From positions 1 through 5,495 of the forward strand of contig CAIQJD010000447.1 of assembly GCA_903872005.1 (NCBI GenBank): a stretch of 5,495 nucleotides of DNA, written 5' to 3'. Below are positions 1 to 5,495 of this stretch, in pieces (position 1 is the first letter of the stretch; the number at the start of each line of letters is the position of its first letter). Made by a program: the position numbers and the translations under genes. This DNA comes from an uncultured bacterium (GTDB lineage Bacteria; Chloroflexota; Anaerolineae; JACIWP01). The notes under the pieces were generated by a model. The model was given only the letters and a program-made list of their open reading frames with translations. It was not told where the DNA came from and searched no databases.

Positions 1-74
1 ATATTCTACGTATCTGGCCGCATCCGGTCGCGCCGGCCGCGCGGGTATGTTTCAGGTTGGGGCGAGTGGTAGTA

Positions 75-124
75 TAGCGCCTTGTGCGCGTCTGGCCGGA
101 CGCCAGGACGCCCACAAGGGGCTA
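75..124. repeat. Long imperfect inverted repeat (hairpin) of unknown role
   Basis: The two halves pair along nearly their whole length: 75-78 with 121-124, 80-86 with 113-119, 88-92 with 107-111, and 93-96 with 102-105. That makes 20 base pairs, interrupted only by a G/G mismatch (79/120), a C/C mismatch (87/112) and one bulged G at 106, around a five-base loop at 97-101. Neither strand has a T-run after the stem, so it does not look like an ordinary intrinsic terminator. It could be the end of a transcript entering from the left, a small structured RNA, or a palindromic repeat. Only the pairing is seen; the role is unknown. Confidence 0.55.
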
Positions 125-139
125 AACTACGATAGCCCC
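118..139. other. Short hairpin that competes with the long hairpin
   Basis: GGGGCTA at 118-124 is perfectly complementary to TAGCCCC at 133-139, with an eight-base loop at 125-132. The left arm is the same sequence that closes the outer stem of the 75-124 hairpin, so the outer part of that hairpin and this one cannot form together. No T-run follows on either strand. It may be chance in GC-rich DNA. Confidence 0.3.
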
Positions 140-173
140 GCTGCCCATCTCTCAAAATGTGAAACGCACCCGG

Positions 174-218
174 CAATATAAAGACGCCCTGGGAGGCTAC
201 ATTGACCTCCCAGGGCGT
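174..218 (-). terminator. Intrinsic terminator of the methyltransferase gene
   Basis: A perfect 13-bp GC-rich stem is formed by 184-196 and 206-218 with a nine-base loop. Read on the minus strand, the stem is followed by CTTTATATTG, a moderately U-rich tail. It begins 29 bases after the minus-strand stop codon at 248-250, the expected place for a rho-independent terminator. The plus-strand side has no T-run, so termination is probably one-directional. It supports a transcript that ends here and does not continue leftward. Confidence 0.85.
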
Positions 219-247
219 TGACGACGAGCGAGCGTCTTCCGAAGAGA

Positions 248-1129
248 CTACGCCTGCTGCGCCTTCTTCTCGGCTTCGGCGGCGAGGATCTTGGAAATGG
301 TGCGATACGCCTTCAGGTAGTTGGCAGAGAAATCATCCTTGCCCAGGGCCAGGTCGGCGATGGACAGGGGCAGGCGCGCCTTCTTCGGGTTGACGATGGG
401 GCAGTTCAGGCCGGCCATGACCGCCATGGCGAAGAAGCCGGCGTTGATCTGCTCGCGCTCGGGCAGGCCGAAGGAGATGTTGCTGGCGCCCAGGGTGATG
501 TTGTTGCCCAGCTCGGCGCGCACCAGCCTGATGGTGTCCAGGGTCAAGAGGCCGGCCTTCGAGTCGGCGCCCATGGTCAGGGCCAGGCAGTCAATGATCA
601 CGTCCTGGCGGGCGATGCCCAGGGCTTCGGCGCGGCTGACGATCTTGCGGGCAATCTCCAGGCGCTTGGCCGCCTCGTTGGGGATGCCGCTCTCGTCCAT
701 CGTCAGGCCGATGACGGCCGCGCCATACTGCTTAATCAGGGGCAGGATGCGGCTGAGGGAGCGCTCTTCGCCGTTGACCGAGTTGACGATGGGCCGGCCG
801 GGGGCCACCGGCAGGGCCGCGGCGATGGCGTCGGCATTGGAGCTATCAATGCAGATGGGGACGTCCACCGTCTCCGCGACGACCTTGACGGCCTTCGGCA
901 GGAGATCCACTTCGTCCACGCCGGCCGCGCCGACGTTGACGTCAATCACGTGCGCGCCCTCGGCTACCTGGGCCAGGGCCTCGGCGCGGACGTACTCCAA
1001 ATCGCCGGCGACCAAAGCCGCCGCCAGTTTCTTGCGTCCAGTGGGATTGATGCGCTCGCCAATGATGACGGTCAGCCGCTCCGGGCTGATGACGACCGTT
1101 TTGCCGGTGCCTTTCAGAATCGTTTCCAT
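248..1129 (-). CDS. Methyltetrahydrofolate:corrinoid methyltransferase family protein (pterin-binding domain)
   Basis: The product is 293 residues with a pterin-binding TIM-barrel like that of AcsE and related methyltransferases, which move a methyl group between tetrahydrofolate and a corrinoid protein in the cytoplasm. Visible motifs are GERINPTGRKKL (24-35), HVIDVNVG (60-67), CIDSSN (93-98), VNSVNGE (115-121), DVIIDCLALTMG (176-187) and ASNISFGLPER (215-225). Asp95, Asn116 and Asp180 have the same mutual spacing as I recall for Asp75, Asn96 and Asp160 of AcsE, and Asn217 is the likely counterpart of Asn199. The loop motifs fit this family better than folate-making dihydropteroate synthase. 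I chose the ATG at 1129: it follows an AGGAG site, and the longer reading from 1207 would begin at about the predicted transcription start. No corrinoid protein or partner methyltransferase gene lies in the window, so the methyl donor or acceptor pathway (Wood-Ljungdahl or methylamine/betaine demethylation) cannot be decided. Confidence 0.9.
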   Translation of the reverse strand: METILKGTGKTVVISPERLTVIIGERINPTGRKKLAAALVAGDLEYVRAEALAQVAEGAHVIDVNVGAAGVDEVDLLPKAVKVVAETVDVPICIDSSNADAIAAALPVAPGRPIVNSVNGEERSLSRILPLIKQYGAAVIGLTMDESGIPNEAAKRLEIARKIVSRAEALGIARQDVIIDCLALTMGADSKAGLLTLDTIRLVRAELGNNITLGASNISFGLPEREQINAGFFAMAVMAGLNCPIVNPKKARLPLSIADLALGKDDFSANYLKAYRTISKILAAEAEKKAQQA

Positions 1130-1140
1130 GGTTAGACAAT

Positions 1141-1147
1141 CTCCTCT
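1141..1147 (-). promoter_or_regulatory. Ribosome binding site that decides the methyltransferase start
   Basis: On the minus strand GAGAGGAG precedes the ATG at 1129-1127; the AGGAG core at 1145-1141 is 11 bases from the start, slightly long but usable. It supports this ATG over the in-frame ATG 78 bases upstream at 1207, and the family's conserved sequence begins only after it. Confidence 0.7.
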
Positions 1148-1204
1148 CGTTACATGAAGCCAGTATTGGCCGCTCTGTACGCTGCTAGTATGCTGTGAAT
1201 ATAT

Positions 1205-1238
1205 CACTTGTAATCATACCAGCAAATCGCCCACTTGT
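1205..1238. repeat. Direct repeat CACTTGT straddling the methyltransferase promoter (possible operator)
   Basis: CACTTGT occurs at 1205-1211 and again at 1232-1238, 27 bp apart, each followed by a variable base and then A. One copy overlaps the -35 box and the other lies at the predicted transcription start, positions where a bound repressor would block polymerase. No other copy was noticed in the intergenic region. Operator function is inference; part of the similarity of the right copy comes from the -35 consensus. Confidence 0.35.
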
Positions 1239-1241
1239 CAA
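1213..1241 (-). promoter_or_regulatory. Sigma70-type promoter of the methyltransferase gene
   Basis: On the minus strand a perfect -35 box TTGACA (1241-1236) is followed, after exactly 17 bases, by TATGAT (1218-1213). The -10 box is preceded by TGG, which gives an extended -10. Transcription should start near 1206, leaving a leader of about 76 bases before the ATG at 1129. That leader is too short for a cobalamin riboswitch. Assignment rests on near-consensus match and spacing only. Confidence 0.8.
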
Positions 1242-1244
1242 GAA

Positions 1245-1275
1245 GGGAGCCGGCCGCCCCGCCGGCCGCGTTCCC
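1245..1275. other. GC-rich hairpin between the divergent promoters
   Basis: GGGA (1245-1248) and GCCGGC (1249-1254) can pair with TCCC (1272-1275) and GCCGGC (1261-1266), leaving a six-base loop and a five-base bulge at 1267-1271. It lies between the two -35 boxes, outside both expected transcripts. The core is two copies of the palindrome GCCGGC that is abundant throughout the window, so it may have no specific function. Confidence 0.3.
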
Positions 1276-1313
1276 TACGTTGCCATACTCCGACCCATAG
1301 GACTCTATTCTCA

Positions 1314-1341
1314 TTGACTATACGTTCAGATATTTTAGAAT
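1314..1341 (+). promoter_or_regulatory. Sigma70-type promoter of the subtilisin gene
   Basis: TTGACT (1314-1319) and TAGAAT (1336-1341) are separated by 16 bases and each matches consensus at five of six positions, inside an AT-rich patch that stands out from its surroundings. Transcription should start near 1348, giving a leader of about 20 bases before the ATG at 1369. A perfect 7-bp inverted repeat, CTATTCT (1305-1311) and AGAATAG (1337-1343), has one arm just upstream of the -35 box and the other over the -10 box, so it could be an operator. Confidence 0.7.
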
Positions 1342-1358
1342 AGGATATGTAGTGTAAT

Positions 1359-1364
1359 GGAGGG
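1359..1364 (+). promoter_or_regulatory. Ribosome binding site that decides the subtilisin start
   Basis: GGAGGG lies four bases before the ATG at 1369. The alternative in-frame ATG at 1357 would have as its only site an AGGA at 1342-1345, upstream of the predicted transcription start. Starting at 1369 also gives a cleaner signal peptide (MSNRW followed by the hydrophobic stretch). Confidence 0.65.
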
Positions 1365-1368
1365 TAGT

Positions 1369-3219
1369 ATGAGCAACAGATGGTTCTCTCTGCTGGCCTT
1401 GACGGCGCTGCTAACCGGTTTGTTGATCGGCGGCGCGCTGCCGGCCGGCGCATCCAGGCCGATTCCCGTACCCACAGACCATGAGCCGGCCTTCGTCCCC
1501 GGCGAGGTGGTGGTGGGTTTCGCGCCGGGCCTATCGGCCCAACAGCGTCAGACCGTGCTTGATTCTCGCAACCTGCGCGTGCTGCGCGATCTCGACAAAT
1601 TGGATGCCAGCGTCATCGAGACGCCGGCCGGCGCCGAAGAGGCGACCGCAGCGGCCCTGCGCGACCTGGCCGGCGTGGCCTACGCCGAACTGAACTACCT
1701 GGCGCAGGCTTTCGGGACGCCCAACGACCCCTCGTTCGGCCAGCAATGGAACATGCGGAAGATCAATGGGCCGGCGGCCTGGGATGTGACGCCCGGCAGC
1801 GCCGACACCGTTGTCGCCATCGTGGATACCGGCATTGACCTGGAGCATCCTGATCTACAGGCCAAGATCGTCGCCGGCTATGATTTCGTCAACAACGATG
1901 ACGTGGCGCAGGATGACCATGGGCATGGCACCCATTGCGCCGGCATTGCCGGGGCCATCAGCAACAACGCGGTGGGCGTTGCCGGCGTCAACTGGCAGAC
2001 GCGCCTGATGCCGGTGAAAGTGCTGAATGATGCCGGCTCTGGCTTCTACTCCGCCGTCGCCGCCGGCATCGTCTGGGCGGCCGATCATGGCGCGACCGTC
2101 ATCAGCCTGAGCCTGGGCGGCAGCGCCGCTTCTACTACCTTGAGTGCCGCAGTCAACTACGCCTATACGCAGGGCGTCGTGATCGTCGCGGCGGCCGGCA
2201 ACGGCTATACCAGTGGCAATGCCCCCACTTACCCGGCGGCCCTGCCCAACGTCATCGGCGTGGCCGCCACCACGACGACCGATACGCACGCGTATTATTC
2301 CAACACCGGCGCGTATGTGGACATCGCCGCGCCGGGGGGCGACAGCAGCGGGCTGATCCTTTCAACTTTATGGACGTCTGGCGGCCACAGCTATGGCTCG
2401 CTGGCCGGCACCTCGATGGCGACGCCCCATGTGGCCGGCCTGGTCGCGCTGCTCAGGGGCATTGCGCCGGCGCTGACGCCGGCAGAGGTCGCGACGCTGA
2501 TACAGTCCAGCGCGGTGGATCTGGGCGCGGCCGGCCGCGACGATGTCTTCGGCTGGGGGCGTATAGATGTATTGGCCGCGGTGCAGGCGGCCAGTAGCCC
2601 GGCCCCGACGGCAACCCCGACCTCCACCTCCACGGCAACCCCGCTCCCGCAGCCCACGGCGACATCCACGTCCACGCCGCTGCTAACAGCCACATCTACG
2701 GTGACGCCGCAGCCGACCTCCACCTCCACGCCGGCGACGGCGTACCTGGTGCGCGTGAATGCCGGCGGGGTGCGCTACACGGATCGGGGCGGCCGAGTCT
2801 GGCTGTCGGATCGGCCCTACACGGCCGGCTCTTGGGGCTATGTGGGCGGCATTGTCCGGGCGACGACGAGCCATCTCCCCAACACGCTGGATGACCCGCT
2901 CTACCGCTCTGACCGCAACTGGAGCAGCGGCGGCCTGCCGGGCTATCGCTTCGGCGTGCCCGATGGCAGCTACGAGGTCACGCTCCGCTTCGCCGAGACG
3001 TATTGGAACGCGGCCAACAAGCGCGAGTTCAGCGTGGGGTTGGAGGGCGTCATCCGGCTCTCGAACTATGACATCTTCGCCGCGGCCGGCGGCAAGAATC
3101 GGGCCGCGCCGGATCAGGTCTTCGTCGTAGACGTGGCGGATGGCGAGCTGACCATAGACTTTGTGCGGATCCTGGATATGCCCAAGGTCAACGCCATCCA
3201 GGTGCGGCGCATCTTGTAG
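1369..3219 (+). CDS. Secreted subtilisin-like S8 serine peptidase with C-terminal malectin-like domain
   Basis: The 616-residue product is an exported endopeptidase. Order: signal peptide (1-28, hydrophobic core 6-24, likely cut after PAGA); pro-domain of the fervidolysin/I9 type (about 41-112), a probable folding aid and inhibitor; S8 domain (about 120-408); Thr/Ser/Pro linker (410-457); malectin-like domain (about 459-616). The catalytic triad is complete: Asp153 in VDTGID, His186 in GHGTHCAG, Ser349 in GTSMATPHVAG, with oxyanion-hole Asn278 in AAAGNG. The Cys after GHGTH is typical of thermitase/proteinase K relatives. Malectin-like domains usually bind carbohydrate, so the tail may hold the enzyme on cell-surface or environmental glycans (inference). 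No sorting signal or C-terminal membrane helix is seen, so the protein is probably released. It has its own promoter, diverges from the methyltransferase gene, and ends six bases from the stop of the convergent permease gene. The protease call is firm; substrates are unknown. Confidence 0.95.
   Translation: MSNRWFSLLALTALLTGLLIGGALPAGASRPIPVPTDHEPAFVPGEVVVGFAPGLSAQQRQTVLDSRNLRVLRDLDKLDASVIETPAGAEEATAAALRDLAGVAYAELNYLAQAFGTPNDPSFGQQWNMRKINGPAAWDVTPGSADTVVAIVDTGIDLEHPDLQAKIVAGYDFVNNDDVAQDDHGHGTHCAGIAGAISNNAVGVAGVNWQTRLMPVKVLNDAGSGFYSAVAAGIVWAADHGATVISLSLGGSAASTTLSAAVNYAYTQGVVIVAAAGNGYTSGNAPTYPAALPNVIGVAATTTTDTHAYYSNTGAYVDIAAPGGDSSGLILSTLWTSGGHSYGSLAGTSMATPHVAGLVALLRGIAPALTPAEVATLIQSSAVDLGAAGRDDVFGWGRIDVLAAVQAASSPAPTATPTSTSTATPLPQPTATSTSTPLLTATSTVTPQPTSTSTPATAYLVRVNAGGVRYTDRGGRVWLSDRPYTAGSWGYVGGIVRATTSHLPNTLDDPLYRSDRNWSSGGLPGYRFGVPDGSYEVTLRFAETYWNAANKREFSVGLEGVIRLSNYDIFAAAGGKNRAAPDQVFVVDVADGELTIDFVRILDMPKVNAIQVRRIL
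2596..2739 (+). repeat. Low-complexity Thr/Pro/Ser linker region within the subtilisin gene
   Basis: This encodes residues 410-457, made almost entirely of Thr, Pro, Ser and Ala in degenerate PTxTPTSTST-like units. At DNA level an exact 18-bp direct repeat, CCGACCTCCACCTCCACG, occurs at 2617-2634 and 2713-2730. Such linkers are flexible, often glycosylated spacers in secreted proteins. The repeat could allow length change by slippage or recombination. Confidence 0.85.
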
Positions 3220-3225
3220 CCGGCG

Positions 3226-5495
3226 TCAGTATTGTGGCTCGCGGCTCAATATCGTCACGACCAGCGTGGTGAGCTGGCCGGCCGCGCCCAGCTTGGCCGG
3301 CTCAATGGCTTCCAGGGCGTCGGCCGGCGTATGCGCCAGGACGTCCGCGCCGTCCCAACTGACATAGGCAGTCAACGCCGAGCGCTCGCCGTGGCCGGGC
3401 CGCGCATAGAAACCGAAGTGCGGCCCGCGCCCGCGCGCCGTCGTCCCGATGCCCAGTCGCTTGCCGGCGCTCTGGAAGAGCTGATTGAGCCGGAAGCTGC
3501 TCCCCTGGCCCAGGGCCAACGCATCGCCGGCGCCGGCGCCCACCCCGCTCAACTCAATCACCGCTTCCACATCCAATTGATCGAAGCCGGGCTTGGCGCC
3601 CATCATGTTGACGACGCTCAGGCCGTCGTAACGCTCGCCGTTGCCCCAGACTGCGAAGACAATGGTCTTCTTGGGCGGATAGGGGCCTTGTTTCAGGACG
3701 CGCGCCAACTCTAGCAGCAGGGCGACACCGCTGGCGTTGTCATTGGCTCCCGGGTAGAGCGTCCCATCCGGCGCAACGCCCTGGCCGTCATAGTAGGCGC
3801 TGATCAGGATCACCTGGCTATCCAGCGAGCGGCCGCCGGCGCTCTTCGTGAAAGAGCCGCTGCCGGGGATGAAGCCGAGGACGTGGGAGAAGGTCTGTTG
3901 CTTGGCCTTGTCAATGTCCGAGAACTGGCGGATGAAGTTCCCGGCCAGGTTGATTTGCAGATGCACTCGGGCGCCGGCCGGGGTGGCAAAGACCTCGCCG
4001 GTCGGCAGGGTTGCGCCCTGTTGTTCCAGCTCTGCCAGGGAGCTGCCGCTGGAAGCCAACAGGCGCTCGGCCACGGCCGGCGTGATGACCAGGACTGGCT
4101 TCCCATCGCCCTCCGTGAGCGAGACCTGGGCGTAGGCATAGCGCCGGCGCAGGGCGGCCGGGTCGGCGCTGACCACCAGGACGCCGGCGGCAGCTTGCAG
4201 GGAGAGGCGCTCAATCTGCGCTTCGGGGATCAGCGCCACGCGTTTCTCCAGACGCAGGCTGCGCTGGCGCGAGGAGAGCTTGGCGTTGCGTTGCGCCCCG
4301 ATGCGGGTCATCAGCGGCGCTTCCAGAGGCGCGCCGGCCGCTTCGGGATCCGGCCCCAGCGCCACGCCGACGACCGGCCCACTGATGTCGCCCCACGTAT
4401 TGAATGGCCCGCCCAGCTCCACGAAATCAATGCCATAGCGCAGACTTTCGATGACCTGCCCGCCGGCGTCCAGCAACTCCAGGCGCGGCATCTCCTGCTG
4501 GTAGTAGAGCCACTGCGTCTCTTTCTGGAAGTAGGTCTCTTTCTCGCCGGCCGGCTGCAAGCCGATCTCTTCCATCTGCTGGGCGATGTAACGCGCTGCG
4601 GCTTCTGCGCCGAGGGTGGCGGCCTCGCGGCCCTGGTCGGCCGGCGCGGTCAGGGCGCGGATATGCTCTAGCGTCTTCTCCGTATCGAACTGGCGCGCTT
4701 GCGCCTGGTAGACGCCCAGGGGGGCTGTGCCGCGCAAGAGCCAGACCAAGCCCACGATGACGAGGGCCAAAGTCGCCAGGGTGTAGCGGTTGAGCAGCCG
4801 GCCGATATGGAAGCGGCTCTCGATCAGGAAGCGTCGCAGCCCTTCGCCCCATACATTGAACGCCATGATGGCGAGGAAGAAGGCCGCGCCGGGATACCAG
4901 GCCATCCAGGGGCAACTGCGTAGCCAGTCGCGGATATTGGCCAGGAGCGCGCCCCATTCGGGGACATCGGAGAAGAAGGCGACCACTGGCAACATGCGGC
5001 CGGTCTCGGCATACATCACCTTGAAGCCGCCGCCGAGGAAGACGTTGAGGAAGCCCAGCTCCGCCAGGAGCATCAGGACGCCGCCCATTTCCAAGATCGC
5101 CAGGGGGAGCAGGGTATTCAGCAGGTTCGGGACGACGTGTTGCGCCAGGAGGCGCGCCGGCCCGGCCCCGACAGCTCGCGCCGCCTCGATATATTGTTGC
5201 GGTCGAATGCGGATGGTCAGGCTCCGCACGACCTGGGCCACCTCGCCCCAGCCGACGACGCACAGGGCGATGACGAAGACCGACGTCCCCTTCTGAATGC
5301 CCAGCGCCTGAATCAGGATCATGGCGAAGAGGGTGATGGGAAAGGCGGCCCACGCGCTGATGGCGCCGACGATCAGCCGGTCGAACCCGCCGCCGCGCTG
5401 CCAGCCGGCCAACATTCCCAACGTGGCGCCGACCAATACGCGCGCCAGCATGGCGAAGAAGGCCAGGGAGAGGGTCTGGCGCGCGCCGGCCAGCA
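3226..5495 (-). CDS. ABC transporter permease (DppC/OppC type) fused to an M28-peptidase-like domain; 5' end outside the window
   Basis: The frame stays open to the right edge, so the N-terminus (probably the first helix and following loop) is missing. The apparent ATG at 5451 is internal: the codons before it read GARQTLSLAFFA, a conserved permease segment. Numbering from that Met, the permease half (1-215) has several hydrophobic helices, the EAA loop (EAARAVGAG, 89-97, to HVVPN, 105-109) that contacts the ATPase, and the family ending NVWGEGLRRFLI (199-210). An extra helix (223-239) after a basic stretch should carry the rest outside the cell. Residues 250-300 resemble an M28 N-terminal segment, 340-470 may be a PA-like insert, and 540-741 match M28 (PGANDNASGV, 567-576; HTPAD, 707-711). 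Usual M28 ligands are partly lost: Tyr553 for the first His, Gly605 for the catalytic Glu and Glu633 for Asp, while Asp571, Glu606 and His707 remain. Its natural partners (second permease, ATPases, binding protein) would lie to the right. Peptide uptake is inferred from family. Confidence 0.9.
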   Translation of the reverse strand, partial: LAGARQTLSLAFFAMLARVLVGATLGMLAGWQRGGGFDRLIVGAISAWAAFPITLFAMILIQALGIQKGTSVFVIALCVVGWGEVAQVVRSLTIRIRPQQYIEAARAVGAGPARLLAQHVVPNLLNTLLPLAILEMGGVLMLLAELGFLNVFLGGGFKVMYAETGRMLPVVAFFSDVPEWGALLANIRDWLRSCPWMAWYPGAAFFLAIMAFNVWGEGLRRFLIESRFHIGRLLNRYTLATLALVIVGLVWLLRGTAPLGVYQAQARQFDTEKTLEHIRALTAPADQGREAATLGAEAAARYIAQQMEEIGLQPAGEKETYFQKETQWLYYQQEMPRLELLDAGGQVIESLRYGIDFVELGGPFNTWGDISGPVVGVALGPDPEAAGAPLEAPLMTRIGAQRNAKLSSRQRSLRLEKRVALIPEAQIERLSLQAAAGVLVVSADPAALRRRYAYAQVSLTEGDGKPVLVITPAVAERLLASSGSSLAELEQQGATLPTGEVFATPAGARVHLQINLAGNFIRQFSDIDKAKQQTFSHVLGFIPGSGSFTKSAGGRSLDSQVILISAYYDGQGVAPDGTLYPGANDNASGVALLLELARVLKQGPYPPKKTIVFAVWGNGERYDGLSVVNMMGAKPGFDQLDVEAVIELSGVGAGAGDALALGQGSSFRLNQLFQSAGKRLGIGTTARGRGPHFGFYARPGHGERSALTAYVSWDGADVLAHTPADALEAIEPAKLGAAGQLTTLVVTILSREPQY

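Noticed and set aside
218..1135. Long plus-strand open frames (305 residues from 218; another 278 residues from 321) opposite the methyltransferase gene
   Set aside because: They are antisense shadows of a gene with clear family motifs in high-GC DNA; their translations show no recognisable domain and have biased, Gly/Asp/Gln- or Arg/Ser-rich composition.
1130..1206. Cobalamin or other riboswitch in the methyltransferase leader
   Set aside because: The predicted leader is only about 76 bases, and the only pairing noticed is a weak four-base stem; no conserved B12-box-like sequence is seen.
1130..1207. Extended start of the methyltransferase at the ATG at 1207 (26 extra residues)
   Set aside because: The ATG lies at about the predicted transcription start, and the extra residues (MIYSQHTSS...) resemble nothing in the family; the ATG at 1129 has its own AGGAG site.
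1357..1368. Extended start of the subtilisin at the ATG at 1357
   Set aside because: It would leave a leader of only about nine bases after the predicted start site and would lack a usable ribosome binding site; the ATG itself overlaps the GGAGGG that serves the start at 1369.
2596..2739. Repeated units as a CRISPR array or minisatellite
   Set aside because: The units are short, degenerate and in frame, and encode a Thr/Pro linker typical of secreted proteins; there is no constant repeat-spacer pattern.
3883..4671. A 262-residue plus-strand open frame opposite the permease fusion gene
   Set aside because: Shadow frame over a region whose minus strand has convincing M28-like and permease-like sequence; no ribosome binding site or family motif was noticed.
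5449..5451. ATG at 5451 as the true start of the permease fusion
   Set aside because: The frame is open to the window edge and the upstream residues GARQTLSLAFFA match the conserved start of the permease core domain, so the gene begins outside the window.

Overview
The window is high-GC bacterial DNA with dense coding and short intergenic gaps. It carries an unusually large number of the palindrome GCCGGC. Three things point to a Chloroflexota (Anaerolineae/Caldilineae-like) chromosome: a secreted subtilisin joined by a Thr/Pro 'PTATPTST' linker to a malectin-like domain, a stand-alone corrinoid/folate methyltransferase, and a dipeptide-type ABC permease fused to an M28-like domain. This lineage call is inference from style and gene content; there is no rRNA or marker gene here. 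No mobile element, CRISPR array or tRNA is visible.

Layout, left to right. Positions 1-247 are non-coding. They hold a long imperfect hairpin (75-124), a shorter hairpin that competes with it (118-139), and a good intrinsic terminator for the minus-strand gene (174-218). Positions 248-1129 (minus) encode a methyltetrahydrofolate:corrinoid-type methyltransferase, apparently monocistronic with its own near-consensus promoter and terminator. Positions 1130-1368 are a divergent intergenic region with two strong sigma70-type promoters facing away from each other, each with repeat arms that could be operators. Positions 1369-3219 (plus) encode a secreted S8 peptidase. Positions 3226-5495 (minus) encode a convergent gene whose 5' end lies beyond the right edge; its product is an ABC permease continuing into a large M28-peptidase-like domain.

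How they may work together (inference): the secreted subtilisin would release peptides from external protein or glycoprotein, held by its carbohydrate-binding domain, and the permease fusion belongs to a family that imports oligo/dipeptides. The methyltransferase is a separate one-carbon function. The most unusual item is the permease-M28 fusion. Its M28 domain has lost the first zinc-ligand His (Tyr instead) and the catalytic Glu (Gly instead) while keeping other ligands, so it may be a substrate-binding pseudo-enzyme attached to a transporter.
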